Source of the DNA: Mycobacterium sp. 3519A
Lineage (GTDB): Bacteria; Actinomycetota; Actinomycetes; Mycobacteriales; Mycobacteriaceae
Direction: 5' to 3'
DNA length: 64,000 nt
NCBI RefSeq assembly: GCF_900240945.1
Contig: NZ_OESG01000013.1
Span: 2,565,622-2,629,621 of the forward strand
Shown one piece after another: positions 29,158 through 40,291 of this stretch; position 1 is the stretch's first letter, and each line of letters begins with the position of its first letter. A model generated the notes under the pieces. It had not been told where the DNA came from, searched no databases, and saw only the letters and a list, made by a program, of their open reading frames with translations. Position numbers and translations under genes: made by a program.

Positions 29158-30303
29158 GTGACGCGTGTCGGTCTTTCCCCGCTGGCCTGGCTCGACGACG
29201 TCGAGCAGCAGCGCCGCGCGGCCGGGCTTCGTCGCTCCCTGCGCACGCGTCCGCCGGTCGGCGCCGACCTCGACCTGGCCTCCAACGACTACCTCGGGCT
29301 GTCGCAACACCCCGCCGTGATCGACGGCGGCGTCGACGCGCTGCGCACCTGGGGCGCCGGTTCGACCGGGTCGCGACTGGTCACCGGCAACACCGAACTG
29401 CACGAAGGCTTCGAGGCCGCGCTCGCGGAGTTCGTCGCCGCGGAATCGGCACTCGTGTTCTCGTCGGGCTACACCGCCAACCTCGGGGCGGTCGTGTCGC
29501 TGTCCGGGGCGGGGTCGCTGTTGGTGTCGGATGCGCTGACCCACGCGTCGCTGGTGGACGCCTGCCGGTTGTCGCGGGCCCGCGTCGTGGTGACGCCGCA
29601 TCGGGACCTCGCCGCTGTGGAGGCGGCACTGGCCGCCAGGGATGAAGAGCGCGCCGTCGTGGTGACGGACTCGGTGTTCTCCGCCGACGGTGTGCTGGCA
29701 CCGCTGCGCGCCCTGCACGACGTGTGCCGCAGGCACGGCGCACTGTTGATCGTCGACGAGGCGCATGGCCTCGGCGTGCGCGGCAGCGGAGGGCGGGGCC
29801 TGCTGCACGAGGTCGGCCTCGCCGGTGCGCCCGACGTGGTGATGACGACGACGCTGTCCAAAGCGTTGGGCAGCCAGGGTGGCGTGGTGCTCGGGCCCGC
29901 CGCGGTGCGGGCGCATCTGATCGACGCGGCGCGACCCTTCATCTTCGACACCGGCTTGGCGCCCGCCGCGGTCGGCGCCGCGTGGGCCGCGCTTCGCGTG
30001 CTGATCGACGAGCCATGGCGAGCCACGGCGGTGCTCGATCACGCGGCCGCGCTCGCCGAGATGTGTGGGGTGGCCGAGCGTCCGGATTCGGCGGTGGTGT
30101 CGGTGATCCTCGGCGAACCCGAGGTGGCCTTGGCGGCCGCCGCGGCCTGCCTGGAGCGCGGGGTGCGGGTCGGCTGCTTCCGCCCGCCGACCGTCCCCGC
30201 TGGGACATCACGGCTGCGGCTGACGGCGCGGGCGTCGCTGTCCGACGACGAAATGGCTTTGGCGCGCGAGGTTCTCACCGAAGTACTCGCAGATCTGCCG
30301 TGA
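29158..30303 (+). CDS. bioF: 8-amino-7-oxononanoate (KAPA) synthase
   Basis: PLP-dependent condensation of pimeloyl thioester with alanine, the first ring-assembly step of biotin. It has 381 residues: [32 protein letters not shown] (substrate and PLP site), [11 protein letters not shown], and [12 protein letters not shown] with the PLP Lys at about 235. GTG at 29158 is preceded by GGAGG with 7-nt spacing. It is coupled to bioD by a GTGA overlap. Expression probably starts at the BioQ-box promoter and passes through the hairpin repeats. Confidence 0.96.
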   Translation: MTRVGLSPLAWLDDVEQQRRAAGLRRSLRTRPPVGADLDLASNDYLGLSQHPAVIDGGVDALRTWGAGSTGSRLVTGNTELHEGFEAALAEFVAAESALVFSSGYTANLGAVVSLSGAGSLLVSDALTHASLVDACRLSRARVVVTPHRDLAAVEAALAARDEERAVVVTDSVFSADGVLAPLRALHDVCRRHGALLIVDEAHGLGVRGSGGRGLLHEVGLAGAPDVVMTTTLSKALGSQGGVVLGPAAVRAHLIDAARPFIFDTGLAPAAVGAAWAALRVLIDEPWRATAVLDHAAALAEMCGVAERPDSAVVSVILGEPEVALAAAAACLERGVRVGCFRPPTVPAGTSRLRLTARASLSDDEMALAREVLTEVLADLP

Positions 30304-30971
30304 GCACGCTTGTCGTCACGGGCACCGACACCGGGGTGGGCAAGACGGTGGCCACCGCCGCGCTCGCATGTGCGGCCCGACAGGCCGGTGTCGACGTCGC
30401 CGTGTGCAAACCCGTGCAGACCGGTAGCCCCCGAGACGACGACCTCGCCGACGTCGCCCGACTTGCGGGCGTGACTGCGCTTTACGGCACGTGGCGGTAT
30501 CCCGAACCGCTGGCACCGGCCGCTGCCGCCGAGCGGGCGGGTATGGCACTGCCCACCCGCGACGAGCTGGTCCGGTCGGTGACCGCGGTCGATGCAAAGC
30601 TGACGTTGGTCGAGGGCGCGGGCGGTCTGCTGGTCGAACTCGGCCAGGGCGGGGTGACGTTGCGCGACATCGCACGCGACCTGGCCGCCCAGGTGCTGGT
30701 CGTCGTCTCACCCGGCCTCGGCACGCTCAACCACACCGCGCTCACGCTGGAAGCGCTTGCCGCGCAGCACATTCCATGCGCCGGCCTGGTGATCGGGGCG
30801 TGGCCGCGCGAACCTGGCGTCGCCGAGACAGGCAACCGTGACGCGCTGGAACGGATGGCTGCAGTGCGCGCGGTGCTGCCTGCGGGTGTCGGAGCCTCGA
30901 GCGCCAGCGACTTCGAATCGATGAGCGCCGCCGCCTTCGACACCCAGTGGGTCACGAGCCTGGCGGGCTGA
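30300..30971 (+). CDS. bioD: Dethiobiotin synthetase
   Basis: ATP-dependent closure of the ureido ring of dethiobiotin. It has 223 residues: P-loop [18 protein letters not shown] at the N-terminus, the substrate motif CKPVQTG, and [12 protein letters not shown]. The GTG start overlaps the bioF stop, and the TGA shares a base with the ATG of the next gene. It is normal in length and complete. Confidence 0.95.
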   Translation: MSTLVVTGTDTGVGKTVATAALACAARQAGVDVAVCKPVQTGSPRDDDLADVARLAGVTALYGTWRYPEPLAPAAAAERAGMALPTRDELVRSVTAVDAKLTLVEGAGGLLVELGQGGVTLRDIARDLAAQVLVVVSPGLGTLNHTALTLEALAAQHIPCAGLVIGAWPREPGVAETGNRDALERMAAVRAVLPAGVGASSASDFESMSAAAFDTQWVTSLAG

Positions 30972-31480
30972 TGGTCCACTCCGTCGAGGTGGTCTTCGAT
31001 CCGGACACCGAAGAGGCCGTCCGGCACATCTGGGACGGGCTGCGGGAGGCGGGAATTCCCAGCCAGGCTCCCGCGAGCAGGCCGCATTCGACGTTGACCG
31101 TCGCCGAGCACATCGACAGCGACGTCGACGCGGTGCTGCAGTCGCTGACGACGCGGTTTCCCCTCCCGTGCCGGATCGGCGCGCCGTTGTTGTTCGGCCG
31201 GTCCCAGTTCATCCTGACCCGGCTGCTGGTACCGACGGCGGCGCTGCTGGACCTGCATGCCGAAGTCTGCCTGCGCTGTCTGCCGTTTCAGCGCCCCGAG
31301 CCGATGGCAAACTCGCTGCCAGGGCAATGGACCGCACACGTGACGATGGCCCGCCGACTGCACGCCAGCCAGCTGGGGCGCGCGCTGCGGATAGCCGGTC
31401 GACCGTCGGAGATCGTCGGTCAGGTGATCGGCATTCGTCGCTGGGACGGCAACGCCAAACGCGAATACCGGATCAGTTGA
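30971..31480 (+). CDS. 2'-5' RNA ligase / 2H phosphoesterase family protein
   Basis: A 169-residue protein with the two His-X-Ser/Thr motifs of the 2H phosphoesterase fold: HSTLTV (about residue 38) and HVTMA (about residue 123). Members act on 2',3'-cyclic phosphates or 2'-5' linkages. It is the positional equivalent of M. tuberculosis Rv1571, always next to bioD in mycobacteria, and is coupled to bioD (TGATG). A direct role in biotin synthesis is not established. It overlaps the convergent YjbR gene by 8 bp. Confidence 0.85.
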   Translation: MVHSVEVVFDPDTEEAVRHIWDGLREAGIPSQAPASRPHSTLTVAEHIDSDVDAVLQSLTTRFPLPCRIGAPLLFGRSQFILTRLLVPTAALLDLHAEVCLRCLPFQRPEPMANSLPGQWTAHVTMARRLHASQLGRALRIAGRPSEIVGQVIGIRRWDGNAKREYRIS

Positions 31481-31832
31481 CTTCTGCGGCAACCTTTTTG
31501 GGTACGCACATCCGCCATGCATCGACGACGAGTTCGCGTACCTCGTCGAGGTCGATGGCGTCGAGTCGGACGGCGATCCAGTTGTACCGCATATCCGATG
31601 GACGCGGCAGCATGAACTTGTCGGGCTCGGCGGCCGCCATCGCCGCCCGTTCTTCCTTGGGGAAGCCGACGCCCATCACCGTCTCATCGCGCGAAAACGC
31701 GACGAAAACGATCCGCCCCACCCGGAACTTGATCCGGTCGCGCACCACCACCTCGTAGGCCCGGGGCAATCCCGCGGCGATGCGCCGCACGTCGTCGACG
31801 GTGATCACATTTCGAGACGCTAGCCCAGCCAT
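31473..31832 (-). CDS. MmcQ/YjbR family protein
   Basis: A 119-residue protein with a CyaY-like fold: VDDVRRIAAGLPRAYE at the N-terminus, KFRVGRIVFVAFSRDE in the middle and YNWIAVRLDAIDLDEVRELV near the end are typical of YjbR. Some members bind DNA; function is otherwise unclear. The annotated start is ATG at 31832; a GTG nine codons in (VITVDDV) matches the usual family N-terminus better. It is divergent from the LuxR-family gene. Confidence 0.8.
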   Translation of the reverse strand: MAGLASRNVITVDDVRRIAAGLPRAYEVVVRDRIKFRVGRIVFVAFSRDETVMGVGFPKEERAAMAAAEPDKFMLPRPSDMRYNWIAVRLDAIDLDEVRELVVDAWRMCVPKKVAAEVN

Positions 31833-31867
31833 CCGACAACATCCGGGCTGACTGGGAAATTGGTTGC

Positions 31868-31892
31868 GCTGACAACCTCAGCAAAACCTGAG
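31868..31892 (+). promoter_or_regulatory. Overlapping inverted repeats upstream of the LuxR-family gene
   Basis: GCTGA-N5-TCAGC (31868-31882) and CTCAG-N6-CTGAG (31877-31892) share a CTCAG segment, so the two hairpins or protein sites are mutually exclusive. They lie 13-37 bp before the preferred GTG start. Operator or leader structure is possible; short arms make this weak. Confidence 0.25.
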
Positions 31893-31904
31893 ATTCTTCT
31901 GTAC

Positions 31905-34661
31905 GTGTCGGGGATTATTAGCCGACCTGATGAAGAACGGGCAGTTGACGACTTCTTGGGTTTGGCGAGTAAAAGCCCGGCGGCGTTGCTGGTCGAGGGT
32001 GCAGCCGGGATAGGCAAGACCACGTTGTGCCTGCACGCTCTCGATGCGGCGCGCGGGCGTTCGATGCAGGTGCTCACCACCCGACCCGCGCAGGCCGAAT
32101 CCGTCGTCGCGTACAGCGCGTTGGCCGACCTGCTCGGGGGAACCGAGGCACGGTTACTCGAGCATCTGCCGCAACCCCAGATGAAAGCCGTCGACCAGGT
32201 GCTCCTGCGAGCCGACGAAACCGACGGAGTCACCGAACCCCGCGCGGTCGCGGCGGCCTTCCTGGCCCTCGTCGAAGCGCTCGCCGCGGAGACCCCGGTG
32301 CTCGTCGCCATCGACGACGTGCAGTGGCTGGACCCTTCGTCGCTTTTTGCAGTGAGTTTCGCTGCGCGGCGGTTCATCGGCAGGGTCGGCGTGCTGGCCA
32401 CTCGTCGCACCGAGCCCGGTACGCGGGCGGCGACGGAACTGCTTCAGGTCAGGGACCCGACGGCGATGCGGCAGATCGCATTGTCTCCGTTCTCGATCGG
32501 TGAGTTGTCAGACCTGCTCACCGGTCGCCTGGGCAGGCACTTCACCCGCTCAGAGGTCAGGCGGATACACGAAATCTCGGGCGGCAACCCCTTCTACGCG
32601 CTCGAGTTGGGCCGTGTTTTTCACGGTGCGACATCCAGCGGAGAGGTATCGCTTCCTGATTCGCTTTCGGACGTGGTCGAGGCGCGCATCCACGGGCTGA
32701 ATCCGGACACTCGGCACATTCTGCTGGCGGCCGCATGTCTGTCCGCACCCTCGACCGAGGTCATCGCGAAGGCGATGGGGACCTCGACGGAACGCGTCGC
32801 GAAACTGCTCGAACCGGCTGAGGCGGACGGGATCGTTCGCCTCAACGGAGGTAGCCTGACTTTTTCTCATCCACTGCTGGCGCACGGCGTCTACGCCGGC
32901 TTCGCGCCGTCCGAACGCCGGGCGATGCACCGCGCCATCGCCGACGTGGTGGAGCAGCCGGAGCTGCGTGCGCGCCACCTCGCCCGCGGGGCGACGAGCG
33001 CCGACGCGACGACGCTCGCGGCTCTCGACGAGGCCGCCCAGATGGCGCGGAACCGCGGCGCACCTTCGGCCGCCGCGGAGCTGCTCGACCTCGCGATCGC
33101 GCTCGGTGGCGACGACCCCGATCGGCAAATACGCTCTGCGACACATCACTTCGAAAGTGGGGCTGCGGAGGCAGCGCGGTCGCTGCTCAACGTTGCGATC
33201 AAGCGGCTCAAACCGGGCCGGACCCGTGCCGCCGCGGCCAGCCTGCTCGCCACCATTGTCATGTATGCCGACGGATTCGGTTCGGCGGCAAGCCTTTTGG
33301 AAGGCTTCCTGCCGGAAGCCGCTGACGACGCGGGGTTGTCGGTTCAGATGCTGATGGCACTCGCATACGTGCTGATCAACATCGGGCGCAAGCGAGACTC
33401 GGCAAACCGCATCGACGAAGCCGTCCAGCGCGCAGAGGCGCTCGGTCAGCCCACGTTGCTGAGTCGCGCCCTCGGCCTGCAGGTCGTGTTGCGGTTCATG
33501 TGCGGCGCAGGGGTAGACGAGGCGAAGCTGCAGCGCGCGTTGGCGCTGGAGGACGACAAATCACCGGCGCAGGTCGCGTTTCAGCCCAGAGTGCAGAACG
33601 CGATCCTGCGGGCGTGGATCGGTGAACTCGCTGTCGCGCGCCGAGAGCTTCGGTCGATACACCAGCAGCGGATCGAGAACGGCGAGGAAAGCGAGTCGAT
33701 CTTCATCTCGTATCACCGCGCGATGGTCGAGATCTGGAGCGGCGAGTTCGACGAGGCCCGGCGCATCGCGGACGACGCCATGGACCGCGCGGCGCACCTC
33801 GACGGCGATGTCCATCTGTTCAGCGCGATCGCGATCCGCTCGTCACTCGCCGCATTCGCGGGCGAGGTGGAGGCGGCCCGCAGCGACGCGAGGGTCGCCC
33901 TCGATGCGTCTGATCGTAGCGAGGGCCGTGAATTGGGCGGCTGGATGGTGGCGAATCTCGGTTTCCTCGAGACGTCGCTGGGCCGTTATGCGGAGGCCGT
34001 TGCGGTCATGCAACCGGTCATCGACGGCCTGCTCGCGGATCCGGACTACTCCGAGATCATCGTGGCGTCCTGCGTCGGCGACGCGGTCGAGTCGATGGTC
34101 CAGTTGGAGCGACTCGGCGAAGCGCAACGCCTGACCGATCTGATGGGGCGCAACGGCACTCGACTGGATCGTGCGTGGATGCTTGCGGTGGCGGGGCGGT
34201 GCAGTGGAATGCTGCTCGCCGCCAGGGGTGACCTGGCCGGCGGGATACGCGCCGCCGAGGCGGCAATGACGCAGCACGACCGGGTCCCGATGCCGTTCGA
34301 GCGTGCCCGAACTCAGTTGCTGCTCGGGCAGTTACAGCGCCGGTTGCGAAAGAAACATGCGGCTTCGGCATCGCTGCGCGAGGCGCTGGACACGTTCGAG
34401 CGGCTGGGGACTCCGTTGTGGGCCGACCGCGCGCGTGCCGATCTGGCCAGGGTGACGGTCAACGCCGGTGTCGCGGTGCTGACGCCGTCCGAACGACAGG
34501 TCGCCGAACTCGTCGCGTCGGGCATGACCAATCGTGCCATTGCCGCCGAACTGTTCATCAGCCCGAAGACCGTCGACACCAATCTCTTTCGCATCTACCG
34601 CAAGCTGAGCATCCACTCGCGCGCCGAATTGGCCCGGTGGGTGTCCGAGCAACTGGGATGA
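31905..34661 (+). CDS. Large ATP-binding LuxR-family regulator (LAL/MalT type)
   Basis: A 918-residue signal-transduction ATPase. AAA/NACHT-like N-terminus: Walker A GAAGIGKTT (about 32-40), Walker B VLVAIDDVQWLD. The middle 500 residues are helical repeats of the TPR type. The C-terminal LuxR HTH is LTPSERQVAELVASGMTNRA with FISPKTVDTNLFRIYRKL. Such proteins sense a small ligand, oligomerise with ATP and activate transcription. GTG at 31905 puts the ATPase at the usual distance from the N-terminus; TTG at 31860 is an alternative. It sits inside the biotin neighbourhood with its stop 1 bp from convergent bioQ, and looks like an accessory insertion; its targets are unknown. Confidence 0.9.
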   Translation: MSGIISRPDEERAVDDFLGLASKSPAALLVEGAAGIGKTTLCLHALDAARGRSMQVLTTRPAQAESVVAYSALADLLGGTEARLLEHLPQPQMKAVDQVLLRADETDGVTEPRAVAAAFLALVEALAAETPVLVAIDDVQWLDPSSLFAVSFAARRFIGRVGVLATRRTEPGTRAATELLQVRDPTAMRQIALSPFSIGELSDLLTGRLGRHFTRSEVRRIHEISGGNPFYALELGRVFHGATSSGEVSLPDSLSDVVEARIHGLNPDTRHILLAAACLSAPSTEVIAKAMGTSTERVAKLLEPAEADGIVRLNGGSLTFSHPLLAHGVYAGFAPSERRAMHRAIADVVEQPELRARHLARGATSADATTLAALDEAAQMARNRGAPSAAAELLDLAIALGGDDPDRQIRSATHHFESGAAEAARSLLNVAIKRLKPGRTRAAAASLLATIVMYADGFGSAASLLEGFLPEAADDAGLSVQMLMALAYVLINIGRKRDSANRIDEAVQRAEALGQPTLLSRALGLQVVLRFMCGAGVDEAKLQRALALEDDKSPAQVAFQPRVQNAILRAWIGELAVARRELRSIHQQRIENGEESESIFISYHRAMVEIWSGEFDEARRIADDAMDRAAHLDGDVHLFSAIAIRSSLAAFAGEVEAARSDARVALDASDRSEGRELGGWMVANLGFLETSLGRYAEAVAVMQPVIDGLLADPDYSEIIVASCVGDAVESMVQLERLGEAQRLTDLMGRNGTRLDRAWMLAVAGRCSGMLLAARGDLAGGIRAAEAAMTQHDRVPMPFERARTQLLLGQLQRRLRKKHAASASLREALDTFERLGTPLWADRARADLARVTVNAGVAVLTPSERQVAELVASGMTNRAIAAELFISPKTVDTNLFRIYRKLSIHSRAELARWVSEQLG

Positions 34662-34662
34662 C

Positions 34663-35241
34663 CTACAGACGATGGCTTTGCCGCGCTTCGATTCCCGCGA
34701 GGAGCAGGCCGATCCCGAACGCGAAGCGACCGGTGTCGTCATCCGACCAGATCGACTGCGCTTCCGGTAGTTCGGCGCCCGCCGCGTCCCACTGAAGCCG
34801 CGACTGCTCGTCGGCAGTGAAGCCGAGGACGTAGTACAGGATGGTGCGGGCAGCAAGCCCGGCGTGCGCGGCTTCCACGCCGGCGTCGGTGACCGCATCG
34901 GTCAGCCGCAGCAGGATGTGCGCCATCGCGGTCGACTGTCCTGACGCGAAACTCGCCGACACCAACTCGGCACCGTCGGTGTGGGACAACAGCGCGTCAC
35001 GCAACCGGCCGCACGTCCCGGTCACCCGCTGCTGCCAAGCGCCGGGCTGGTCGTCGACCGACTCGAGGATCCGGTCCGCGACCGCACCCAACAACTGCTG
35101 CTTGTTGGCGAAATGCCAGTACAACGCGCCGGGGGAGACGGTGAGCTCCCGGGCCAGCCGCCGCATCGTCAGGTCCGCGATCCCGTAGGAGTCGAGCAGC
35201 GCGGTCGCCGCGTCGACCACGTCGCGTTTGTGGAGCTGCAC
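34663..35241 (-). CDS. bioQ: BioQ, TetR-family repressor of biotin genes
   Basis: A 192-residue TetR-family protein: HKRDVVDAATALLDSYG, then LTMRRLARELTVSPGALYWH as the HTH, and a helical C-terminal domain like TetR_C. Divergent orientation from bioB, and matching TGAAC-N3-GTTCA boxes in front of bioB and bioF, identify it as BioQ, which represses bio genes in mycobacteria and corynebacteria. GTG at 35241 is preceded, in its own direction, by TAGGGT 6 nt away, so it should be leaderless and share the bioB control region, which implies autoregulation. Confidence 0.85.
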   Translation of the reverse strand: MQLHKRDVVDAATALLDSYGIADLTMRRLARELTVSPGALYWHFANKQQLLGAVADRILESVDDQPGAWQQRVTGTCGRLRDALLSHTDGAELVSASFASGQSTAMAHILLRLTDAVTDAGVEAAHAGLAARTILYYVLGFTADEQSRLQWDAAGAELPEAQSIWSDDDTGRFAFGIGLLLAGIEARQSHRL

Positions 35242-35245
35242 ACCG

Positions 35246-36333
<1,088 letters not shown>

Positions 36334-36534
36334 ATGGCGGCCAAGTTCAACGTCTACACTGGCGAGCCCGCGGGCGGAGCCGTTCCCACGGCCGCCCAAC
36401 TCGGTTTGGAGCCACCCCGGTTCTGCGCGGAGTGCGGCAGGCGCATGGTGGTGCAGGTGCGTCCAGACGGCTGGCTGGCGAAGTGCTCGCGCCACGGTGA
36501 GCAGGATTCGAAGGACCTAGATGAGCGACGTTGA
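36334..36534 (+). CDS. bsaP: Biotin synthase auxiliary protein-like small Cys protein
   Basis: A 66-residue protein with [12 protein letters not shown] (CXXC) and KCSRHG, i.e. three Cys plus a His that could bind metal or an Fe-S cluster. It starts immediately after the bioB stop. It is the positional equivalent of M. tuberculosis Rv1590, the family recently named BsaP because actinobacterial BioB needs it; that link is from memory. Its end overlaps the next gene by 14 bp. Confidence 0.75.
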   Translation: MAAKFNVYTGEPAGGAVPTAAQLGLEPPRFCAECGRRMVVQVRPDGWLAKCSRHGEQDSKDLDERR

Positions 36535-37153
36535 GGCACCCCGCATTTCGCGAGCCAGAGCCGCGCTGACCACGGTTGCGGCGCTGACTGCGACCGGCGC
36601 GGTGGTGGGTGCGCTGTGGGCGTGGCTGGCGCCGCCGATCCACGGCGTCGTGGCGCTGACCAAGAGCGGAAACCGGGTCACGGCGTATCTCGGCAACGAG
36701 GGCGATCACTTCTTCATCGCGGCGTTCATGGTGGTGGGGATGGCATCTGCGGTGGCCGTCGTCGCCGCGGTGCTGGTGTGGAAGTGGCGAGCCCACCGGG
36801 GTCCGGTGATGACCGCCGCGCTGACGCTCGGTTGCGCCGCAGCGGCTGGCGCCGCAGCGGGTGTCGGTGCGGCCCTTGCACATTGGCGCTACGGCTCGAT
36901 CGACGTCGCGGCCGCTCCGGTCACACCGGAACATCGGGTGCATTACGTCGTCGAGGCGCCAGCGGTGTTCTTCGGCCACGGGCCGCTGCAGATCGCCGCG
37001 ACGATCCTGTTTCCTGCCGCCGTCGCGGCGCTGGTTTACGCGCTGATGGCCGTATCCACCCAGCGCGACGATCTGGGGGCGTGGCCGCCGGTCGAGGAAC
37101 CCGTGCCGGCCCCGGCCGTCACAGCGGAGAACGCTCTACCGTCCGCCCAGTGA
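36521..37153 (+). CDS. DUF2567 membrane protein
   Basis: A 210-residue protein with four hydrophobic segments (about residues 16-42, 66-89, 98-120, 151-176), an extracytoplasmic loop after the first ([16 protein letters not shown]), and a Pro-rich cytoplasmic tail. It matches the DUF2567 family next to bioB in mycobacteria (Rv1591 position). Function is unknown; a link to biotin is only by context. It overlaps the convergent lipase gene by 35 bp. Confidence 0.82.
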   Translation: MSDVEAPRISRARAALTTVAALTATGAVVGALWAWLAPPIHGVVALTKSGNRVTAYLGNEGDHFFIAAFMVVGMASAVAVVAAVLVWKWRAHRGPVMTAALTLGCAAAAGAAAGVGAALAHWRYGSIDVAAAPVTPEHRVHYVVEAPAVFFGHGPLQIAATILFPAAVAALVYALMAVSTQRDDLGAWPPVEEPVPAPAVTAENALPSAQ

Positions 37154-38456
37154 CGACCTTCGCGGCGATCTTGAGCAGCCGCGCCATGCCGACATAGGTC
37201 ATCGGGTTCAGCAGCGTCGGCCAGGTGGTCCGCACCAGGTGCTCGTCGAGCGGCTTGCCGTTGAAGCGGTCGGTCAGCCAACGCAGCGTCATCGGCGCCG
37301 ACATCGGGTGCAGCAGCATGTGCTCGCTGAACATGTCGCGGTGGTAGGTCACCGACGCGCCGCCGGACTGGTAGGTGTGCGTCAGTTCGTCGATGTCGTC
37401 GACGGAGACGATTCTGTCGTGCACGGCCTGCACGATCAGCACCGGCGGCGTCGGCACCGCGGTGCCCAACTTGATGCTGTCGAACACGTGCTGGACTTCT
37501 GGTGTCTGCAGGATCTGCTCGAGCGGCTGATCGACCAGCTTGCCCATGTCCATACCGACGAAGCGCAGCACCGCGTGGGCGGTCGTCATCTTCTCGATCC
37601 GGGTCAGCATCGCCTTGCCCTGTTCGGTGGCGTGCTCCTGGATGACCTTGTCGAGTTCCGGATAGACATGGGTGAGCGCGGCCACCACCATGCCGGGCAG
37701 CCCGGAGTAGAAGCTTCCGTTCAGGCGCCGGAACGCGTGGCCGAGGTCGGCGACCGGCGACCCGAGCACCGCCCCGACGATGTTGAGCTCGGGCGCATAC
37801 GACCCGCTGACTTCGGCGGCCCATGCGGTGGCCAGGCCGCCGCCTGAGTAACCCCAGAGGCCGACCGGCCCGCCCGCGGACAATCCGAGACGGTCGTAGT
37901 TCAACGCGGCGCGGACACCGTCGAGCACGTGATAGCCGGGCTCATACGGCGCGCCCCACAGTCCGCCCGGTCCCTCGTGGTCGGGTACCGACACCGCCCA
38001 GCCTTCCGCCAGTGCAGCGGCCACCAGGAAGAACTCGATCTGCGCCAGCGCGCCCAGCGCCTTGGCGCCGCGCCGCATCGCGTACGACGGGAAACAGCGG
38101 CCCGCCACCGCGTCGATCGCGCACTGGTAGGAGATGAGCGGAATCGGACCCGCTGACGCGCGTTCCGCAGGCACGATCACCGTGGTAGCCGTGGCCTGCG
38201 GCAGGTCGTTGAGGTCGGTCGTGCGGTACAGCAACTGGGTGGCGGTGAACCGCTGGGGAACCAGGCCCATGAACGCCAGTTCGACGTCGCGCGAGCGCAG
38301 CACCGTGCCGGGCCGGGCGTGCTCGAAGCCGGCAGGCGGCTGGTAGAAGGGGTCTTTCGCGGGGACGACGGGCCGGGCCCTGCGCTCTAGCTCCTCGTGG
38401 AGTGGCTGGCCGATCCATTCGGCGCCGGTCGACCGCGCCGCGCTGCCCAAGTCCAT
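37119..38456 (-). CDS. Lipase (LIP family, alpha/beta hydrolase)
   Basis: A 445-residue secretory-lipase-type hydrolase. The nucleophile elbow is [18 protein letters not shown]; an acid and His are expected in [18 protein letters not shown] and [12 protein letters not shown]. No clear signal peptide is seen ([14 protein letters not shown]). It corresponds by position to M. tuberculosis Rv1592c. The substrate is probably a lipid or ester. It is co-directional with nrtR upstream (43 bp), with an inverted repeat between. Confidence 0.85.
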   Translation of the reverse strand: MDLGSAARSTGAEWIGQPLHEELERRARPVVPAKDPFYQPPAGFEHARPGTVLRSRDVELAFMGLVPQRFTATQLLYRTTDLNDLPQATATTVIVPAERASAGPIPLISYQCAIDAVAGRCFPSYAMRRGAKALGALAQIEFFLVAAALAEGWAVSVPDHEGPGGLWGAPYEPGYHVLDGVRAALNYDRLGLSAGGPVGLWGYSGGGLATAWAAEVSGSYAPELNIVGAVLGSPVADLGHAFRRLNGSFYSGLPGMVVAALTHVYPELDKVIQEHATEQGKAMLTRIEKMTTAHAVLRFVGMDMGKLVDQPLEQILQTPEVQHVFDSIKLGTAVPTPPVLIVQAVHDRIVSVDDIDELTHTYQSGGASVTYHRDMFSEHMLLHPMSAPMTLRWLTDRFNGKPLDEHLVRTTWPTLLNPMTYVGMARLLKIAAKVVTGRTVERSPL

Positions 38457-38462
38457 CCGGTC

Positions 38463-38490
38463 ATTCTTACCTTAAGAGGCCGTTAAGAAT
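38463..38490. repeat. Inverted repeat between nrtR and the lipase gene
   Basis: Perfect 7-bp arms ATTCTTA (38463-38469) and TAAGAAT (38484-38490), with an AT-rich CTTAAG in the loop, 6 bp before the lipase start. It could be an operator or a weak hairpin after nrtR. Confidence 0.3.
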
Positions 38491-38499
38491 CCAGCCGAC

Positions 38500-39201
38500 T
38501 CACCCGGGCGGGCGCAACGCGGCGAACTCGTCGGTCACCCGGTAGTGCGAGTCGGTGAAGCGGTACAGCGCGGCGGGCCGACCGCCGCTGCGGCCCGAGC
38601 GTGCAGTGGTTCCGGTCCGGGTGATGACGTGCCGACGCTCGAGGACGCGTTGCAGGTTCGTTGCGTCGACCTGGTAGCCCAACGCCGCGCTGTAGATGTC
38701 GCGCAGCGTGGACAGCGCGAATTCCGTTGGCGTCAAACCGAATCCGATGTTCGTATAGGACAGCTTGGCGACGAGGCGGGTGCGGGCGTGCTCCACCATC
38801 GGGGCGTGGTCGAACGCCATCGGCGGCAGGTCGCTGACCGGATGCCAGCGGGTGTCCGGCGGGAGTTCCGGCGTTGCGGCGGAGGGCACCAGACCGAGGA
38901 ACGTCGACGCGATCGTGCGCACGTCGGGCACGCGCTTCGGGTCGGAGAACACAGCCAACTGCTCCAGGTGAGCAAGTTCACGCAGGTCCACCTTCTCGGC
39001 GAGCTGCCTGCGAACCGAACTGGTCAGATCCTCGTCGACGCCGAGACGGCCACCAGGAAGCGACCACTTTCCGGCCTCCGGTTCCAGTGCACGCTGCCAC
39101 AACAGCACGTGAAGTGCGGGTTTCGGGGGCCTTGCGGAAGTCGGGCCCCGAACCTGAAACACGACGGCGAGCACCTCGTGGGCGGTGCTAGTATGTGACA
39201 T
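38500..39201 (-). CDS. nrtR: NrtR-type Nudix-related repressor of NAD synthesis
   Basis: A 233-residue protein with an N-terminal Nudix-like domain and a C-terminal winged helix ([29 protein letters not shown]). The Nudix box is degenerate ([20 protein letters not shown], with Gln and Lys where catalytic Glu residues belong), as expected for a sensor rather than a hydrolase. NrtR senses an NAD-related metabolite and represses nadABC in mycobacteria. It is divergent from nadA with a shared palindrome. ATG at 39201 is preceded by a perfect TATAAT (minus strand) 7 nt away, so it is leaderless. Confidence 0.9.
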   Translation of the reverse strand: MSHTSTAHEVLAVVFQVRGPTSARPPKPALHVLLWQRALEPEAGKWSLPGGRLGVDEDLTSSVRRQLAEKVDLRELAHLEQLAVFSDPKRVPDVRTIASTFLGLVPSAATPELPPDTRWHPVSDLPPMAFDHAPMVEHARTRLVAKLSYTNIGFGLTPTEFALSTLRDIYSAALGYQVDATNLQRVLERRHVITRTGTTARSGRSGGRPAALYRFTDSHYRVTDEFAALRPPG

Positions 39202-39224
39202 GTTTTCGATTATAAGTCGAAAAC
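39189..39224. promoter_or_regulatory. nadA/nrtR promoters and NrtR operator
   Basis: Plus-strand extended -10 TGCTAGTAT (hexamer 39189-39194) predicts a nadA start near 39201. A 23-bp palindrome with arms GTTTTCGA (39202-39209) and TCGAAAAC (39217-39224) follows at once. On the minus strand the palindrome centre contains TATAAT for nrtR. A bound repressor would block both genes. Confidence 0.75.
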
Positions 39225-39247
39225 CTCGACGGATTGGAGAGTTGGCT

Positions 39248-40287
<1,040 letters not shown>

Positions 40288-40291
<4 letters not shown>

